In this document: positions 43,276-54,784 of the stretch, one piece after another
Numbering within the stretch: the first letter of the stretch is position 1
Layout: each line of letters opens with the position of its first letter
NCBI GenBank assembly: GCA_028751875.1
Contig: CM054145.1
Coordinates: forward strand, 1,848,067-1,912,066
DNA: 64,000 nt
Direction: 5' to 3'
Source of the DNA: Rapana venosa
Taxonomy: Eukaryota > Mollusca > Gastropoda > Neogastropoda > Muricidae
Notes under the pieces: model-generated
The model's database searches: none
Told to the model about the DNA's origin: nothing
What the model saw: only the letters and a program-made list of their open reading frames with translations
Position numbers and translations under genes: made by a program

Positions 43276-46200
43276 CTAGTGTTTATTTAGGATCTGACAG
43301 TAACTGAAGGTGCAGGTTCAAATCTGTGCTTAGATAGCTGTTGAATGAAGAGGATTTTGCCCTGGAGGTGTAAAGGGCCCCTTTAAATGGCATGGGGTGT
43401 GCCTGCTTTTTTTTTTTAAAAAAGGGTTTTCCCATGTTTTTAAGGGCGGGGTTTTTGAGGGGAATTTTTTTGTTTTTGGTTTTTGGGTTTTTTTTCAAAA
43501 TGTTATTTTTGTTTGTTTTTCCCTCCAACCCAGGTACTTCAAACAGTGGGCCTGGGTTCCCCCCGACAGGAAACCTCCCCGGGCCCCCCAAACCAATTTC
43601 AAAACCTTTGCCCCGTATTTTTCCGGAAAATCCGCGCTGCATCCGCCCTAAGCCCCTTCCATCACCCAAATTTTAAGTTCCCCCGAAAAGCTAAGTAAAG
43701 GGTTAATTGGTGCAAAGAGGGAATTTTTGTTGTTACAAATTGGGTATTTTTGGGGAATGTCTCTGGGTTTTTGGGTGGAGGGTTTGTTATGACCCCCAGG
43801 AGAGAGAGAAATTTTGCTTGTGTTTTAAAAATTGGGTTTGGTTAAGGGAAATTGACTTTTTTTTACAGCTTTATGACTCTGGGCTTGAAAACCCCACATG
43901 CCCCAAACCCCTTGAAAAAGGAAAACTGTACCCCTTCCCCAATTTCCAGTTAAATAAAATAGCGTAAGAGTCCCCTGGGGAAAAATTTTTCCCTATCATC
44001 TTAGGTTTCTCCTTTGGCAAAGGTTTTGTCTTAAGCACCTTGACAATGGTTTGAGTCAAAAATTTATTCAAGGCCGGCTGTGGAACTTTTAATGGTTGAA
44101 AGGAGCATAGTGACCTTTTAACACCTTTCTTCTGAAACGCTTCCCTTGGGGAAAACAAAAAGGGGGGTTGTTAAATTGGTACTTGGGTTTCCAAATTGGG
44201 ACTACAAAAAGAATCCAAATTTCTTCTCCATTTTCTTAAAGCTTTTGGGCGGCCTAACTTCGGGGGGCCTCAAAACCTGACAACTGCCCAACGGTTATCC
44301 ACCCTGAAACCGGCTTAAAGGGAATTTTAAAGAATAATCCATCAAGTTTAGAGGAAAAAACCCGGCCTTTTCACGGTATTTGGACAAAGGTTTAAATTTC
44401 ACCTTTGGAAGAAGGGGTTGGCAGGGAAAAAAAAAAATTTACACTTGCCTTAACCCTTTTATTGAATGGAACCTGATTGAAAGGGCAACTATTGGGTAAT
44501 TAAAATTTTTTCCCAAAAACCAACTAATCTGTTCGATAATTTCTTAAATTTCAACCACCCAAACCCAATTTTGAAGAGGTTTTTTTTAGGTTTTTTAAAA
44601 GTTGGGCGGGGGGTTGGAAATTGGCCTTTGGCGGGGGACAAAAAAGAAATTTTTCCCCCGGGTCCTTGGAAAAGGAACATTGGTTCCCTTATGTGGGATA
44701 AAAGTGGGTGGGTAACCAGCGTTGTTCAGATGTGGGAAGGAAAAAGTTTGAGTAGGGTTGGGCTTTTTTTGGTGTTTTAAGTTTGGGTTTTATTGTGCGA
44801 ATTTTCCCTTTAAAAAGGGTTTCGGTTAATTTTGGTTTTTTTGGCCGGTTGTGTGGTGTGCCTGTTTGATGTTGGAGTTGTGGGGGGTTTTCCCTTTTTG
44901 GGGGGTGTGGGGTTTTTGTTTTTTAGGGGACGGGGGGGGGGGGAGGGAGGGAGGGGGGGGGGTGATGGTTGTTGTTATCATTTGGTTTTGGTTTTGAAAA
45001 ATGTTTTTGGTTTACGGGATGTGTATGTGGGTGGGGGCCCCAAATTGTGCAGTGCCGGGCCCCAAAGACGCCCGAAATCGGGGATGGGGTTGGGGATTTT
45101 TGGGGGGGGTGGGTTGCAAGGATTTTTTGGTTTGGGGGAACCGGGCCCGTGTGGTTTTGGGTCCATCAGAGTGAAATTGAATTCCCCGGGGGGCCCGGGC
45201 CCCCTTTGGTTTGAGTGGGCCCCCCAGAAGGCCGGGCGAGTTCCCCCGGGCCCATCCCGTGGTGGATTGCGAGGGCCCCCGAGCCCCCCGGGGGGGGGCC
45301 CGGGTGGGCCCCAAGCTCAGCCCAGTTCCAGTTCAGGGGGCGGGGCGCGCCGGCCCGCCGGTTCCAAGGGGGGGGGCCCCCCAAAGGGCCACCCCCGGGC
45401 CCCGGGTGTGGGGGCAAGGGGGGGTGGAAAAACCTACCCGGGGGGCCCGAGCCCCCGGGGCAAGCAAGGGACGGCCCCGCCCTTGGGGAAAGGCCGCCTC
45501 TAAACCTTGGGGGGGGCCCCCGCCCTGGCAGCCGGGGGAAGCCCCGGGTTTTTCCCCCCAATTTGAGGGATTTGGAGGAATGGAATTTGGGAAAAGGCAG
45601 GGGGCCTTGGGACTGCATGGGGGGGGGGGGGGGCCAGGTGGGGGCCCCCCCCCCCGGGGCGGGGGGGGCCCCCCCTCCCGGGGGGGGGGGGCCCCCCCCC
45701 GGGGGGCGCCCCCGGGGGGCCCCCCCCCGGGGGCCCCCCCGGGCGCCCGGGGGGGGCCCCCCCCCGGGAAAAGCGAGGGGGGGGGTGGGGGGTGAAAGGC
45801 TGGGGGCCCCGGGGGGAAATTTGTTAAGGGGAAAAGGGGGGGGGGGGGGTTGGGGGGGGGAACAGTTGCAACGGGGGGCGGGGGAATGGGGGGTTTGGTG
45901 GGGGCCCTTTTTTTGGGGGGGGGGTTTTTTGGGGGTTGGGGGGTTTTGGGGGTTTGGGGGGTTTTGTTTTGTTGGGTTTTTGGGTGGGGGGGTTTTTTTG
46001 GGGGGGTTTTGTTTTGGGGTTTGTTTTTTTTTTTTGGGGGTAGGCGGAAGGAAAAAAAGGGGGGGGGGGAAAATTAAAAGGGGGGGGGGGGGGGGGGGGG
46101 GGTTTTTTATGGCGGTAAAATTTAAAAGGGGGGCTTAAAAATTTTAAAAATAATTTTTACACGGGTTAAAATAATTTATGTTTAATTTGGGGGGGTTTTA

Positions 46201-46600
46201 TAAAGTTGGGGGTTTTGGAAAATTATTTTAAATTTCCATGGTTTTAATTTTTAAGTTTTTAACTTTTTAAATTTCCTTGTTTGAAAGTTTAAAGGGTTTT
46301 TTAAAGAAAGCCCGGTTAATGGGAAGGAACCAAAGTTGAGATTCCCTAACCCTGAGGCAAAACCCAAACCCTCCGTTCACAACCCCTTTAAAAAACCCAG
46401 GAAACCCGCCGCCTTTGGCCCCGCCAACCAACAGCCTTTCAGCCACCCCAAAATTAAACCTCATTAAACTTTTAATTTCAGATTAAAAAAGATAAAACCA
46501 ATTATCACTTACCAACCCTTCCTTAAAGGGCAACCCAGGAGGGGCCAAAAAAAACAACACCAGCATGCATTTTTTACCTGGAAGGTGGACCCGCCAGTAA
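43276..46600. other. Homopolymer-inflated, G-rich region of doubtful quality
   Basis: Runs of three to ten identical bases dominate. 43380-44820 looks like ordinary AT/GC-mixed DNA with stretched homopolymers. 44880-46110 is extremely G-rich with GGGGCCCC alternations (45200-45780), and 46130-46300 is T-rich. A minus-strand frame at 44158-43871 has mixed, protein-like composition but no motif I recognise. Pro/Gly-rich frames at 45.2-46.1 kb are composition artefacts. This looks like unpolished sequence. What lies beneath cannot be read. Confidence 0.6.
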
Positions 46601-46827
46601 ATGCCTAAAAACTGCCGAATTAATGCGGTGCCCCACCAATTTAAAGAGTCACAACAACAAGAAGGTGGAGGGCTGTTCACACCAAGACAGAGGCTGCACC
46701 ATCCACAGGGAGAAAGAAACACACTGACGGGCAAGAGGTGGACATGCTTGAGCCTGTTGCTGATCTTCACCGTCATTCTTTTCCTACCATCTTACTCTTA
46801 TGAGAATCAAAGCAGCTGGGATGTTGG
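46601..46827 (+). other. Open frame with hydrophobic segment, unassigned
   Basis: A plus frame from 46601 reads through a Q-rich start and a basic stretch (KRWTCLSLLLIFTVILFLPS), which resembles a membrane anchor, then continues into the LINE fragment in another frame. There is no family match I can name. The adjoining RTE-like end makes retrotransposon sequence the simplest explanation. Confidence 0.25.
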
Positions 46828-47200
46828 TTGGTTTTTGTTTTTAGAAGGATGCTCAGAGTCAGCTGGACAGATCAAAGAACAAATGAAAGCACAGTACACG
46901 AACTGGGAACAAGAACAACACTTCTTACTTTAACAAACGCAAGGAAACTAAGATATGCAGGCCATGCGCTACAAAACCAAGATATAAACCTCATGAAAAC
47001 TGTCTTTCTAGACAAGACTGAGGGAAACAGAAACAAAGGCAGACCACCACCAGCTTCTCTCAGTGGCAACATCACTGAATCCTGTGGCAGCCTGAGAATC
47101 CATGAAGTCAGCAGGGCAGTACAGCCAAGACCGGAGGAGCACCTGGAGAAGGAAGGAAGGAGGATCCTGTCACTGAGTGCAGCAGCTAACACCTAACCTG
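46828..47200 (+). mobile_element. RTE-like LINE C-terminal end
   Basis: The plus frame reads LRVSWTDQRTNESTVHELGT, LTNARKLRYAGHALQNQDIN, LMKTVFLDKTEGNRNKGRPP, then SGNITESCGSLRIHEVSRA and a final stop at 47196. The order W-x-D-x-x-x-N-x-x-V, KLRYAGHALR-like, G-x-R-x-x-GRPP is the standard end of RTE/BovB-group polymerases, and a different subfamily from that at 51 kb. The upstream polymerase is missing. Confidence 0.85.
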
Positions 47201-47431
47201 GTGATGCTGGCAGGGGAGATTTCCATGTCTGTCAGACACCCACAGTCAGTTTAGCACAAGCTGTGACACGCAACTGGTAGTGTCATCAAACGACAATTGA
47301 TATGTCTTGTTGCTTAAGCTGGGTCTATCTGTTGAGCAGTGAACTTCAGAACACTGCTTCCAAACAGAAGGATGTTGTTTCAGCTCACTGACCAGATGTG
47401 ACTGACTTAGGGCAATGCTGGCTCCAATCCA

Positions 47432-47830
47432 ATCCAATCTTCTTCTTTTTCAATCCAATCTTCTGGTTTATTGCTCCACTGACCACAGAGGCCATAAGTT
47501 ATCAGGGCTGTCCGCTCATCAACTTTTTAAAATGTCACATTAAAACTATGTGCCAATCCAATCCACTCTTGTTTATAGCCCTGCCGAGACGGCATATCAG
47601 GGCTGTCACCTCATCAAATTTTAAATCTCAAATTAAAAATGTGCAGCTATGTACTGATTAAAACGGGGTATAAACCAACTCTACTGTCGTTCCTTGTATC
47701 AACGCCCTGGTCAACTGTAAGATTCAACCCAGGACGGGCACCGCATTGTGGGAAAAACCACATCAACCACACATAAAATGAGATGAAACCAAAACCAGAT
47801 TCCTTAAAACAGCCTTGTTCTTAGTGACCA
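47432..47830 (-). mobile_element. Two LINE 3' tails (repeat F) in tandem
   Basis: Unit one at 47432-47549 has two CCAAT blocks. Unit two at 47551-47825 begins GCCAATCCAATCCACTCTTG and contains GGGGTATAAACCAACTC and CATTGTGGGAAAAACCAC. Unit two ends CCTTAAAACAGCCTTGTTCT, directly before a family C SINE and a LINE coding end. Confidence 0.75.
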
Positions 47831-47833
47831 ACT

Positions 47834-48257
47834 ATTTATTTTATTTTTTGGTTTATTTATACCACTTTAAGTCACGGCAGATTTCTCTGCATGAAATTCA
47901 GGCTGCTCTCCCCAGGGAGAGCACATCGCCACAAGAGCAGCACCACCCTTTTTTTTTCTTCCATTTTCCTGTCTGCAACTGTGTTTGTTTCCCTATCAGA
48001 GTGGCTTTTTTTCTACAGAATTTTGCCAGGGACAACTCTCTTGATGCCATGGGTTCTTTTGCGTGCGCTTAATAATTATGTGCAACACACGGGACCTCGG
48101 GTTTATCGTCTCATCCGAAAGACTAGCGCCCAGACCACCACTCCTAATCTAATGGATGGGGGAAAAGTTTTGAGTCCAAATGGGATTTGAACCACCGCAC
48201 ACTTCTGACCTGGACTTTTCGCTTTCTAGACAGGCGTGTTACCTCTAGACCACCGAT
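47834..48257 (-). mobile_element. SINE family C, inserted between LINE tail and LINE coding end
   Basis: Complete family C element with tRNA-like head at 48257-48180 on the minus strand and 3' end at 47834-47880. At 49.93-49.95 kb the LINE tail and coding end are joined without this SINE, which shows it as a later insertion into the LINE copy. Confidence 0.9.
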
Positions 48258-48261
48258 AGAC

Positions 48262-49090
48262 ACCTTCACTCCCATCAGAGAGAAAAGCCCAATTCTCTCA
48301 GGAAGTTAAAAATGGTATCTGCAGTAAAATGCTTGTGCCTGATATCCTGGTCATCTCGACACTCCAGAAGCAGATGCTTGATGGTTACCGCACATCACAA
48401 GTCACACACCATGGGTTCCCTCCCCTTGAAGCAAATGAAGGTGGGTGATGTGAGAATGCCCCGTGTGTAGCCTGGTGAGCACTGTTGCTTCCCTTTGCTT
48501 TTTGACCCACAGAGGGAGAACTTCTTTTAGGTCAGGGCGAATCTGGAAAAGTTTGTTGTCTGTCTGTGCGTTCCATTCCTCTTGCCAGAGGGACTGTGCG
48601 TAACGTTCACTTTTAGGTTCCAGATCTGTGTATGGCTCTGTAGACTTTTGAGATCTTCCCCATGGCACACTTTGCAAGTTGGTCAACTGTTTCATTGCCA
48701 CAAACATTCACGTACCATACCAAACCAATATCATGCCCATCCTGTCTCAAGGAAATACAACTCTTGAAGCTAGGATGATTTACGTTCCTACAAGCAACAG
48801 CCTCCACAGCAGACAGCCTGAAAGCAGGTGTGGTTCAAAACGCCCCCAAACAGGTTCTGAGCCCTGGCGGTGAATGGGGTCCAGAGATTTCAGTAGGAAG
48901 GCCTCGCCAATCCGTCAACCTGACAGCCCCAGTCCAATTTGGCGTGCACAAGCACTCTGCAGAGATGCAGCAGTGTCTTTCAGTCCGCTCCCCAGTCAGT
49001 ATGAGGGATCACCTGCAGGAGGTTCAGGGCTTTCTGGCAGGACATTCTCAGGTGTTGGATGGGACTTTTGAAATTCAAATCTGATCGAAA
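48262..49090 (-). mobile_element. LINE 3' coding end with RNase H (I/Jockey-like)
   Basis: On the minus strand 49080-48830 reads a polymerase-tail pattern (VIPHTDWGADRKTLLHLCRV, LVHAKLDWGC, ARPSYRNLWTPF). 48807-48613 gives the RNase H end GNETVDQLAK, ISKVYRAIHRS. 48600-48402 gives SLWQEEWNAQTDNKLFQIRP, TVLTRLHTGHSHITH, and the Cys/His end CAVTIKHLLLECRD at about 48380-48340. Two frame changes and a stop interrupt it. This is the order seen in I- and Jockey-clade elements with RNase H. The element is 5'-truncated. Confidence 0.88.
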
Positions 49091-49480
49091 AAATCCCTAA
49101 GATTTAGCCTCCGTTACTGCCGGAGGGTGGATTTTCCCTGGTGAAGGATGGGGTCGGGAAGCCCTTTTCTGAACTTGTTATGAAGTGGAGAACTTGGTTT
49201 GTGGGAGAAACTTACATCCTTGACCTGGCCCCTTGCTGCACCTTGTAAACACAAAGTTGTGATTGTCTCTGAAGCCCATAGTAGCATTAAAAAACCCACA
49301 CAACCTAAAAAAAAACCCAGTCTCCATAGAAAGAACCTCTGCCCCTGAATTCAAATTCCTGCATTGCTGACCCCTGCAGCCTATTTCAAAAGGTCAATGT
49401 TTGAAAGGGTTTGGGCAAGTCACACAACAAAACAGCCATTCAAAGCACACAGCTTAGAGAGGACAATGCAACCCTGCTGT
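49091..49480. other. Spacer, nothing recognised
   Basis: Mixed-composition sequence between two LINE copies. It may include more of the upstream LINE but no motif is visible. Confidence 0.35.
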
Positions 49481-49481
49481 T

Positions 49482-49940
49482 CACAGCCCCGCAGACCTCA
49501 CAGGCCATTTCAGGGCTGTCACCTCGTCAACTTGTAAATCTCAGAGTATAACTGTGCAGCTCTACATAGCTTAATTAAAACAGGGTGTAAAACCAACTCT
49601 ACCTGTCCAACCACACATAAAATGAGGTAAAACCCAAATCATTTTCCTTGTAACCAACCTCCAATCCAATCCAATCCAATCTTCTTGTTTATAGCCCCGC
49701 CGACCACAAAGGCCATATCGGGCTGTCACCTTGTAAAATTTTAAATCTCAGAACAAAAGTGTGTAATTATATACAGATTAAAACAGGGTATAAAACCAAC
49801 TCTACTGTCATTCCCTGTATCAACGCTCTGGCCAACCATAAGGGTCAACCCAGGATGGTCACCGCGTTGTGGGAAAACCACATCAACCACACATAACATG
49901 GAAAAACACCAAAACCAGATTCCTTAAAACAACCTGTTCT
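49482..49940 (-). mobile_element. Two LINE 3' tails (repeat F) in tandem
   Basis: Unit one 49482-49655 is internally shortened. Unit two 49656-49935 starts with four CCAAT repeats and is the fullest example of the repeat, containing GCCGACCACAAAGGCCATAT, ACAGGGTATAAAACCAAC, GGATGGTCACCGCGTTGTGG and CCTTAAAACAACCTGTTC. It passes directly into LINE coding sequence at 49941, identifying the repeat as that LINE's 3' UTR. Confidence 0.8.
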
Positions 49941-50300
49941 AGTGGACAAAATGAACACTTTCACTCAGACAAAAAAAGCCAGATTCTCTCAGGGAAATTA
50001 AAAAGGTGTCTGGTGGAAACATTGTGAAAAGGATCTTCAGGGAGTCTGCAGTAAAATGCTTGTTGTGCCTGAAAATCCCGGACATCCGACACTCCAGAAG
50101 CAGATGCCTTTATGGTTACCCGCACATCCAAGTCAAACACCTGGGGTTCCCTCCCTTTAAGCCAATGAACGTGGGTTTATGAGAATTACCCGTGTGTAGC
50201 CTGGTGAACAGTGTTTCTTCCCTTTGGTTTTGACACACAAGGAGAACGTTTTTCAAGGTCAGGCGAAATTGGAAAAGTTTTGTCTGTTTAAGCGTTTCAT
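49941..50300 (-). mobile_element. LINE C-terminal end, second copy
   Basis: Matches 48265-48560: CCAGATTCTCTCAGGGAA, CACTCCAGAAGCAGATGC, ACGTGGGTTTATGAGAA and GTGTAGCCTGGTGA landmarks, corresponding to the Cys/His end and the THTGHSH-like region on the minus strand. It has more indels than the first copy and 5' truncation at about 50300. Confidence 0.8.
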
Positions 50301-50390
50301 GTCTCAGTCACACAAAGCACACACAACACACAACACATCCCACAACACATATGCAAAAACACACAACACACAGAGACTCACAAACAGGTG

Positions 50391-50700
50391 GAGGGGGGCA
50401 GTTGTGGTTAAGCGTTGCAAAATTGTGCTCACATCTGCTGACCCAGGTTCAAATCCTGTTCAAGGAAATTTTCCTTCTGAAGTTAACATAAGTCCCGACT
50501 CCACTTCCCCCCAAAGTCCTTCAGAGAAGAATATAAACCAAGGTTCCATGTGCAAACAAATGCACATCATCTTGTGTGCATGTTAAAACCAGTTATGCTT
50601 TTTGAAAGAGTACGCCATTGTACATGGGGACTGCATGTAAAAATGACATGAGTGCTTATTCCATTATCTTTTTAAGAAAATGTAATTAAAAAAAAAAAAA
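50391..50700 (+). mobile_element. SINE family B, diverged full-length copy
   Basis: tRNA-like head with a degraded A-box (GCAGTTGTGGTTAAGCGTTG) and the B-box GGTTCAAATCC near 50447. The body has AAGTTAACATAAGTCCCGAC and CTTATTCCATTATC, ending in poly-A at about 50690. One of the oldest members here. Confidence 0.85.
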
Positions 50701-50934
50701 ATACACATACACACACACAGTCATGCGCACTCTCACTCAACACACACAGGGAACCAACAACATGCACCCACACACTTGCATTGCAAAAACGCGACACACA
50801 CACATGCCTCCGCCAAAATTACACACATACTCACACTCAATCACACACATACTTACCCGTCTTATATGACTATTTAGAGCAAAGTTGTTAAACAGAAAGT
50901 GACAGTATGTCATGTCCCATATCTTTTTTAAGCA
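50701..50934. repeat. AC-rich spacer
   Basis: Scattered (AC)n runs (50703-50720, 50740-50850) and a CTTACCCGTCTTATATGACT stretch like the element at 11.4 kb. Confidence 0.6.
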
Positions 50935-51345
50935 CATGAAACATGGACCCTAACAGCAGACATTGAAAGAAGGATACAGGCAATGGAGATGAGATGCTTT
51001 CGCAAACTCCTTGGTATCTCATACAGAGATCACATTACTAATGAGAAAGTGAAAAACAAAATTGAAAACACCTTCCAACCATATGAAGAGCTCTTGACTT
51101 CAGTGAAAAGACGCAAACTAAAGCGGTACGGCACGTCACAAAAACACTGGACTGGCCAAGACTGTCCTACAGGGAACAGTACAAGGAAGGAGATGGACAG
51201 ACAGAGAAAATGGGAAGACAACATCAGAGAGTGGGATGGCCTTAAGTGGAACGACTTGTGGAAAGCTGAGGACTGCAGGGAGTGGAGGAAGCTGGTTGCA
51301 AAATCTTCAGTGGTGCCCCAATGATCTACAAGACAATGGGAAAAG
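50935..51345 (+). mobile_element. RTE-like LINE C-terminal end
   Basis: The plus frame reads TLTADIERRIQAMEMRCFRK, LLGISYRDHITNEKVKNKIE, LLTSVKRRKLKRYG, then KEMDRQRKWEDNIREWDGLK and EWRKLVAKSSVVPQ before the stop at 51322-51324. Only a short frame disturbance at about 51150 is present, so this is the best preserved copy. It is followed by an A/T-rich tail with a T run (51358-51375). Upstream polymerase and endonuclease are missing. Confidence 0.9.
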
Positions 51346-51429
51346 AAACTCCTAATTTTTTTTTTTTTTTTTTTTAATTTTACAATTTAGGAAAGAGTAA
51401 CATCAGTGCTTTTCAAAGAAATAAATTAA

Positions 51430-52240
51430 GAGTTGAGAAATTTCTTTGGTGTGATGACAATCATTTCAAATTTACTCTCATTTAATTGTACCTTGTTTTG
51501 AGCCATCCCCAGTCTTTTACATCAGAGATGCAGGCTTTCATAGTTTAGATGACGGAGTCTACGAGAGAGATAGGACAGGACATACACAGCTGATTGTTGT
51601 CAGAGAAACTATGAGACAGAATGCTAAAGAACAATGTGTGAAAGCGGCTGGATATGGAGAATAAAAAGGACAGAACCCTGGGGAATACCATATTTCAGAA
51701 CTGAAGCGCAAGCTGAATGAAGAGGAATCACTGACCGATAGTGTCTGTGCGCGAGCAGAAAGGTAAGACTGAAACCAAGACAAAGCAGAGCCACAGATAC
51801 CCTAGCAGTTTCGAAGACGACAGAGCACAAGATTATGGTCAATGGTGTCAAAGGCTGCAGAAACATCTAAGAGACAGTGAAGGGTAACATCACTACCATC
51901 AAGTGATATCAGTAGCTCACTGACAATTTGTAACAGAGCAGTTTCTGTGCTATGACCAGCTTGATAGATAGGCTGATTGGTTTGAGTAGGTCATCTGCTG
52001 CAAGATGTTCGTGTAACTGGTGAAGAATGAGCTTTACGGTTACTTTAGAAAGAAGAGAAACGGCTAGCTGAAGCAGCGGCAAAAAGCAAAATACTAAAAG
52101 GATGAACAATGAAAACTCGGGACAGCACTCCCAGGATGGTGGCTTGCTGTGGTGGTGGCCACAAAAACAAGATATGGAAGTAAGGTGCAGGCATGAGATG
52201 AGCGATGCAGAAACTAGAATGGGCGAAGGCATCTCTCTAT
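51430..52240 (-). mobile_element. CR1/Jockey-like reverse transcriptase fragment
   Basis: Minus strand order: SLLSKVTVKLILHQLHEHLA (about 52060-51990), a PISLSIKLVIAQKLLCYKLS segment, LLDVSAAFDTIDHNLVLCRL (motif A, about 51870-51810), SWFQSYLSARAQTLSV, KYGIPQGSVLF (motif B, 51698-51668), FSDNNQLCM (motif C, about 51610-51585; the second Asp of the catalytic pair is Asn) and a motif D-like tail to about 51450. Frames change at least three times. Catalytically dead. Confidence 0.88.
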
Positions 52241-52742
52241 CAAGTATGTTCTTGTCTCGGCAACATTTTATCAGCTACTTGAAGTGGCGGTATGACATAA
52301 GATACAACAAGTATGGTGCAGTGAAATATAGATCAGTTTGGTGCACAGCGAGTGCTGAGGTGTTCCATCTTTACACAGTGTCGGTCTGTAGGTGCCACAG
52401 CCTAGGGATGGGAGGGGCACCATCACTCAGTTTCTGGCTTCTTCTCAGGTAAAAGCTAGGTCCACGGTGGACGAACAAAGTGATGTTGCACAAAAGCAAT
52501 ATCTGCACTTTCATTCCGGAACAAAATTGCAGGAAACTGGAAAGAAATACTTATCAAATTGAGTTTAAGAATACACAGAATTTCACGTCATTCTGACAGA
52601 AATTAACTTCTTTTATGCTTTTTAAAAAAAAAATAAAGATAACGATGGGGTCTGTCATCTCATGAGGTACGGCAGAGGTTAGGCAAGACACACGGAATGT
52701 TGGTGGAGTTCACAATGGAACAAGGCGAGGTCTTGTCAAATC
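52241..52742. other. Spacer, nothing recognised
   Basis: May include upstream LINE sequence up to about 52450. The rest is AT-rich without clear features. Confidence 0.35.
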
Positions 52743-52748
52743 TTTATT
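52743..52748 (-). terminator. Candidate polyadenylation signal AATAAA
   Basis: On the minus strand TTTCAATAAAGATTTG is followed within about 30 bases by a CTTGTTCCATTGTG stretch with T/G content. It sits at the edge between LINE-rich DNA and the long low-repeat interval, a plausible 3' end for the gene whose last coding exon is at 62324-62507. Other AATAAA words exist in between (for example near 53330, 57952 and 58567). Confidence 0.35.
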
Positions 52749-54784
52749 GAAACAACAATATATAACTTTGCAACACTGTCCAACAAGTCTTGATTACCCA
52801 GTCAGCCTCACACTCAGATATTAGATAAAGTACCTCTGCTCTCTATCATAAAAAAATAAAATTTGTACATTAATACTGTGATCAATCACTTTCCAGCTTT
52901 CTTACACACACACCATTAAAAAAAAGAAAAAGACGTAAGCTGTAAGACATTTTTTCAATGATTAAAAATAGCTGTGTGAGAAATCACAGAACACAAACTG
53001 AAGAGCTCTATTCAAACCCTTCTTTCCATTAAAAAAACAAAAAACCTAACCCCCCCAAAAAATCCAACAACCACAAAAACAGAAGAAAAAAGAACTGAAA
53101 AGTTTCCAACAGAAAAATCGCTTGAACATTGCAAATACTTGAGTCATGATCAAGAATTAGTTCATTCAATAATTTTCCAAAGATGCTTTTAACAAATAAA
53201 AAAATAATGCGAATAATAGCAACAACAACAATACAGAATTAATGCCTCCAAACAAACAAAACAACAACAAAATCCAACATTGTAAAACACTTGAATCGTA
53301 CTTGACAAGAAAGTTCGTTTATTACCACAGTTAGCGTCTTTATATAAACATTGTGTAAGAATAAGAATATAAACAAAGTTTAAGATTTATTTTTAAAAAA
53401 TAATAATAAATAAGATTATAAACAAAAGAAGAACAACAAAACAAAACCACTTCTTATGAACAAAAGCAAAACACTGATGTGTGACGTTGTTGTTGTTATT
53501 CCTGTGCAGTTGTTATCCTCTCCCCAAGGGTGACTAGAGCTACACCACATCATCAGTATTGTATTAATTAATATTATTCATTAATAAATATACTGGATCA
53601 CACGATTTGCTGACTAATAAGCTGACGACAGTTTAGCTCATTCTCTATGTACGATTCCATCCTTCATGCACACACTCAAGTCATAATTCAGAAACTATGT
53701 TACTAATGATACCAACAAACAGGCAAAAAATAACTAACTAAATATATAACAACCACCAAAGCAAACAAACAAGCACCCAAAAAAAAATCAACAAAAAACC
53801 CCAACCAAAATGAAAGCAAAAAAATTGAAACCCCCCCCCCCCCCCCCAAAAAAAAACAAAAAAACCCAACCAACCCAACAACAACCAACCAACCAACAAC
53901 AAAATCAAAACCACGACAGACTGATGACACAAGACCAACACTTTCACAGTCAGTGAGACAGTTTCAGAATGACAGTTCACCTGTCTGAGATTTTTTGTTT
54001 TTCATTTCAGTTTCATTCTATTTATTTGATTTTTTTTTTTGGGAGGGGGGGGATGAGAACAAACACTTTTCTCAAATCTTGCTGACAGCACAATTTCTCT
54101 GCGTACTGGCTTCAAATTTTGATGGGATTTAAACATGTCAGAAATGAGAACCTTCCACTTGGAATGCTTTACCAACTCACAGCTAGCATAGCTCAATGCC
54201 ATGCGTTCAATCCCCATTGCTCAAAACTGACACTGTATATGGAACTAGCCTTTTTTTCTTCTGAAACCAAACAAACAAAAAAACAAGAACAAAAAACCCC
54301 AAAACAAAAAAATCCAAAACCGTCACAGAAGATGAGGCAGCCAAAAAAAACACCAGCAAAAAACCAACAGTATAAAACAGTGCTGAAAATTTCATACCCT
54401 AAAATTCTACATACCTTTTCACTTAAAGAAAAAAAGGAGTGACTGATAACAATGGCAATACAATACATATAAACAGCACAACATTGAATGAATTAAAACG
54501 CCAAGTTTCAGACGTTTAAAATGAGGGAAGTGAATGTGTCAATTAAGAGAACACGAACACAGCTGAAGAACTCGGAATTGCGCTTCACTTACCTAGGGCC
54601 AGTTTGAACTACACACACAAGCTGGTTAGCTAGCCTAAAAACATGACAATCTCAGTATAAAATGTAACATATCATATAAAAACACGGGTCAAGTAGCAAG
54701 GCTTTTTCGCACAAGTGACAGGTAACAGATCACGGACATTGTTCAGTGTTCACATGACCACAGTGCACTGATAGACAGAGCTGT

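Noticed and set aside
45211..46138. 307-codon Gly/Pro/Arg-rich frame resembling a collagen or viral latency-type protein
   Set aside because: Pure composition effect of a G/C homopolymer patch. No motifs, and alternative frames are equally open.
48874..49071. Plus-strand frame of 65 codons beside the RNase H LINE
   Set aside because: Shadow of the minus-strand LINE polymerase tail, which has recognisable motifs.
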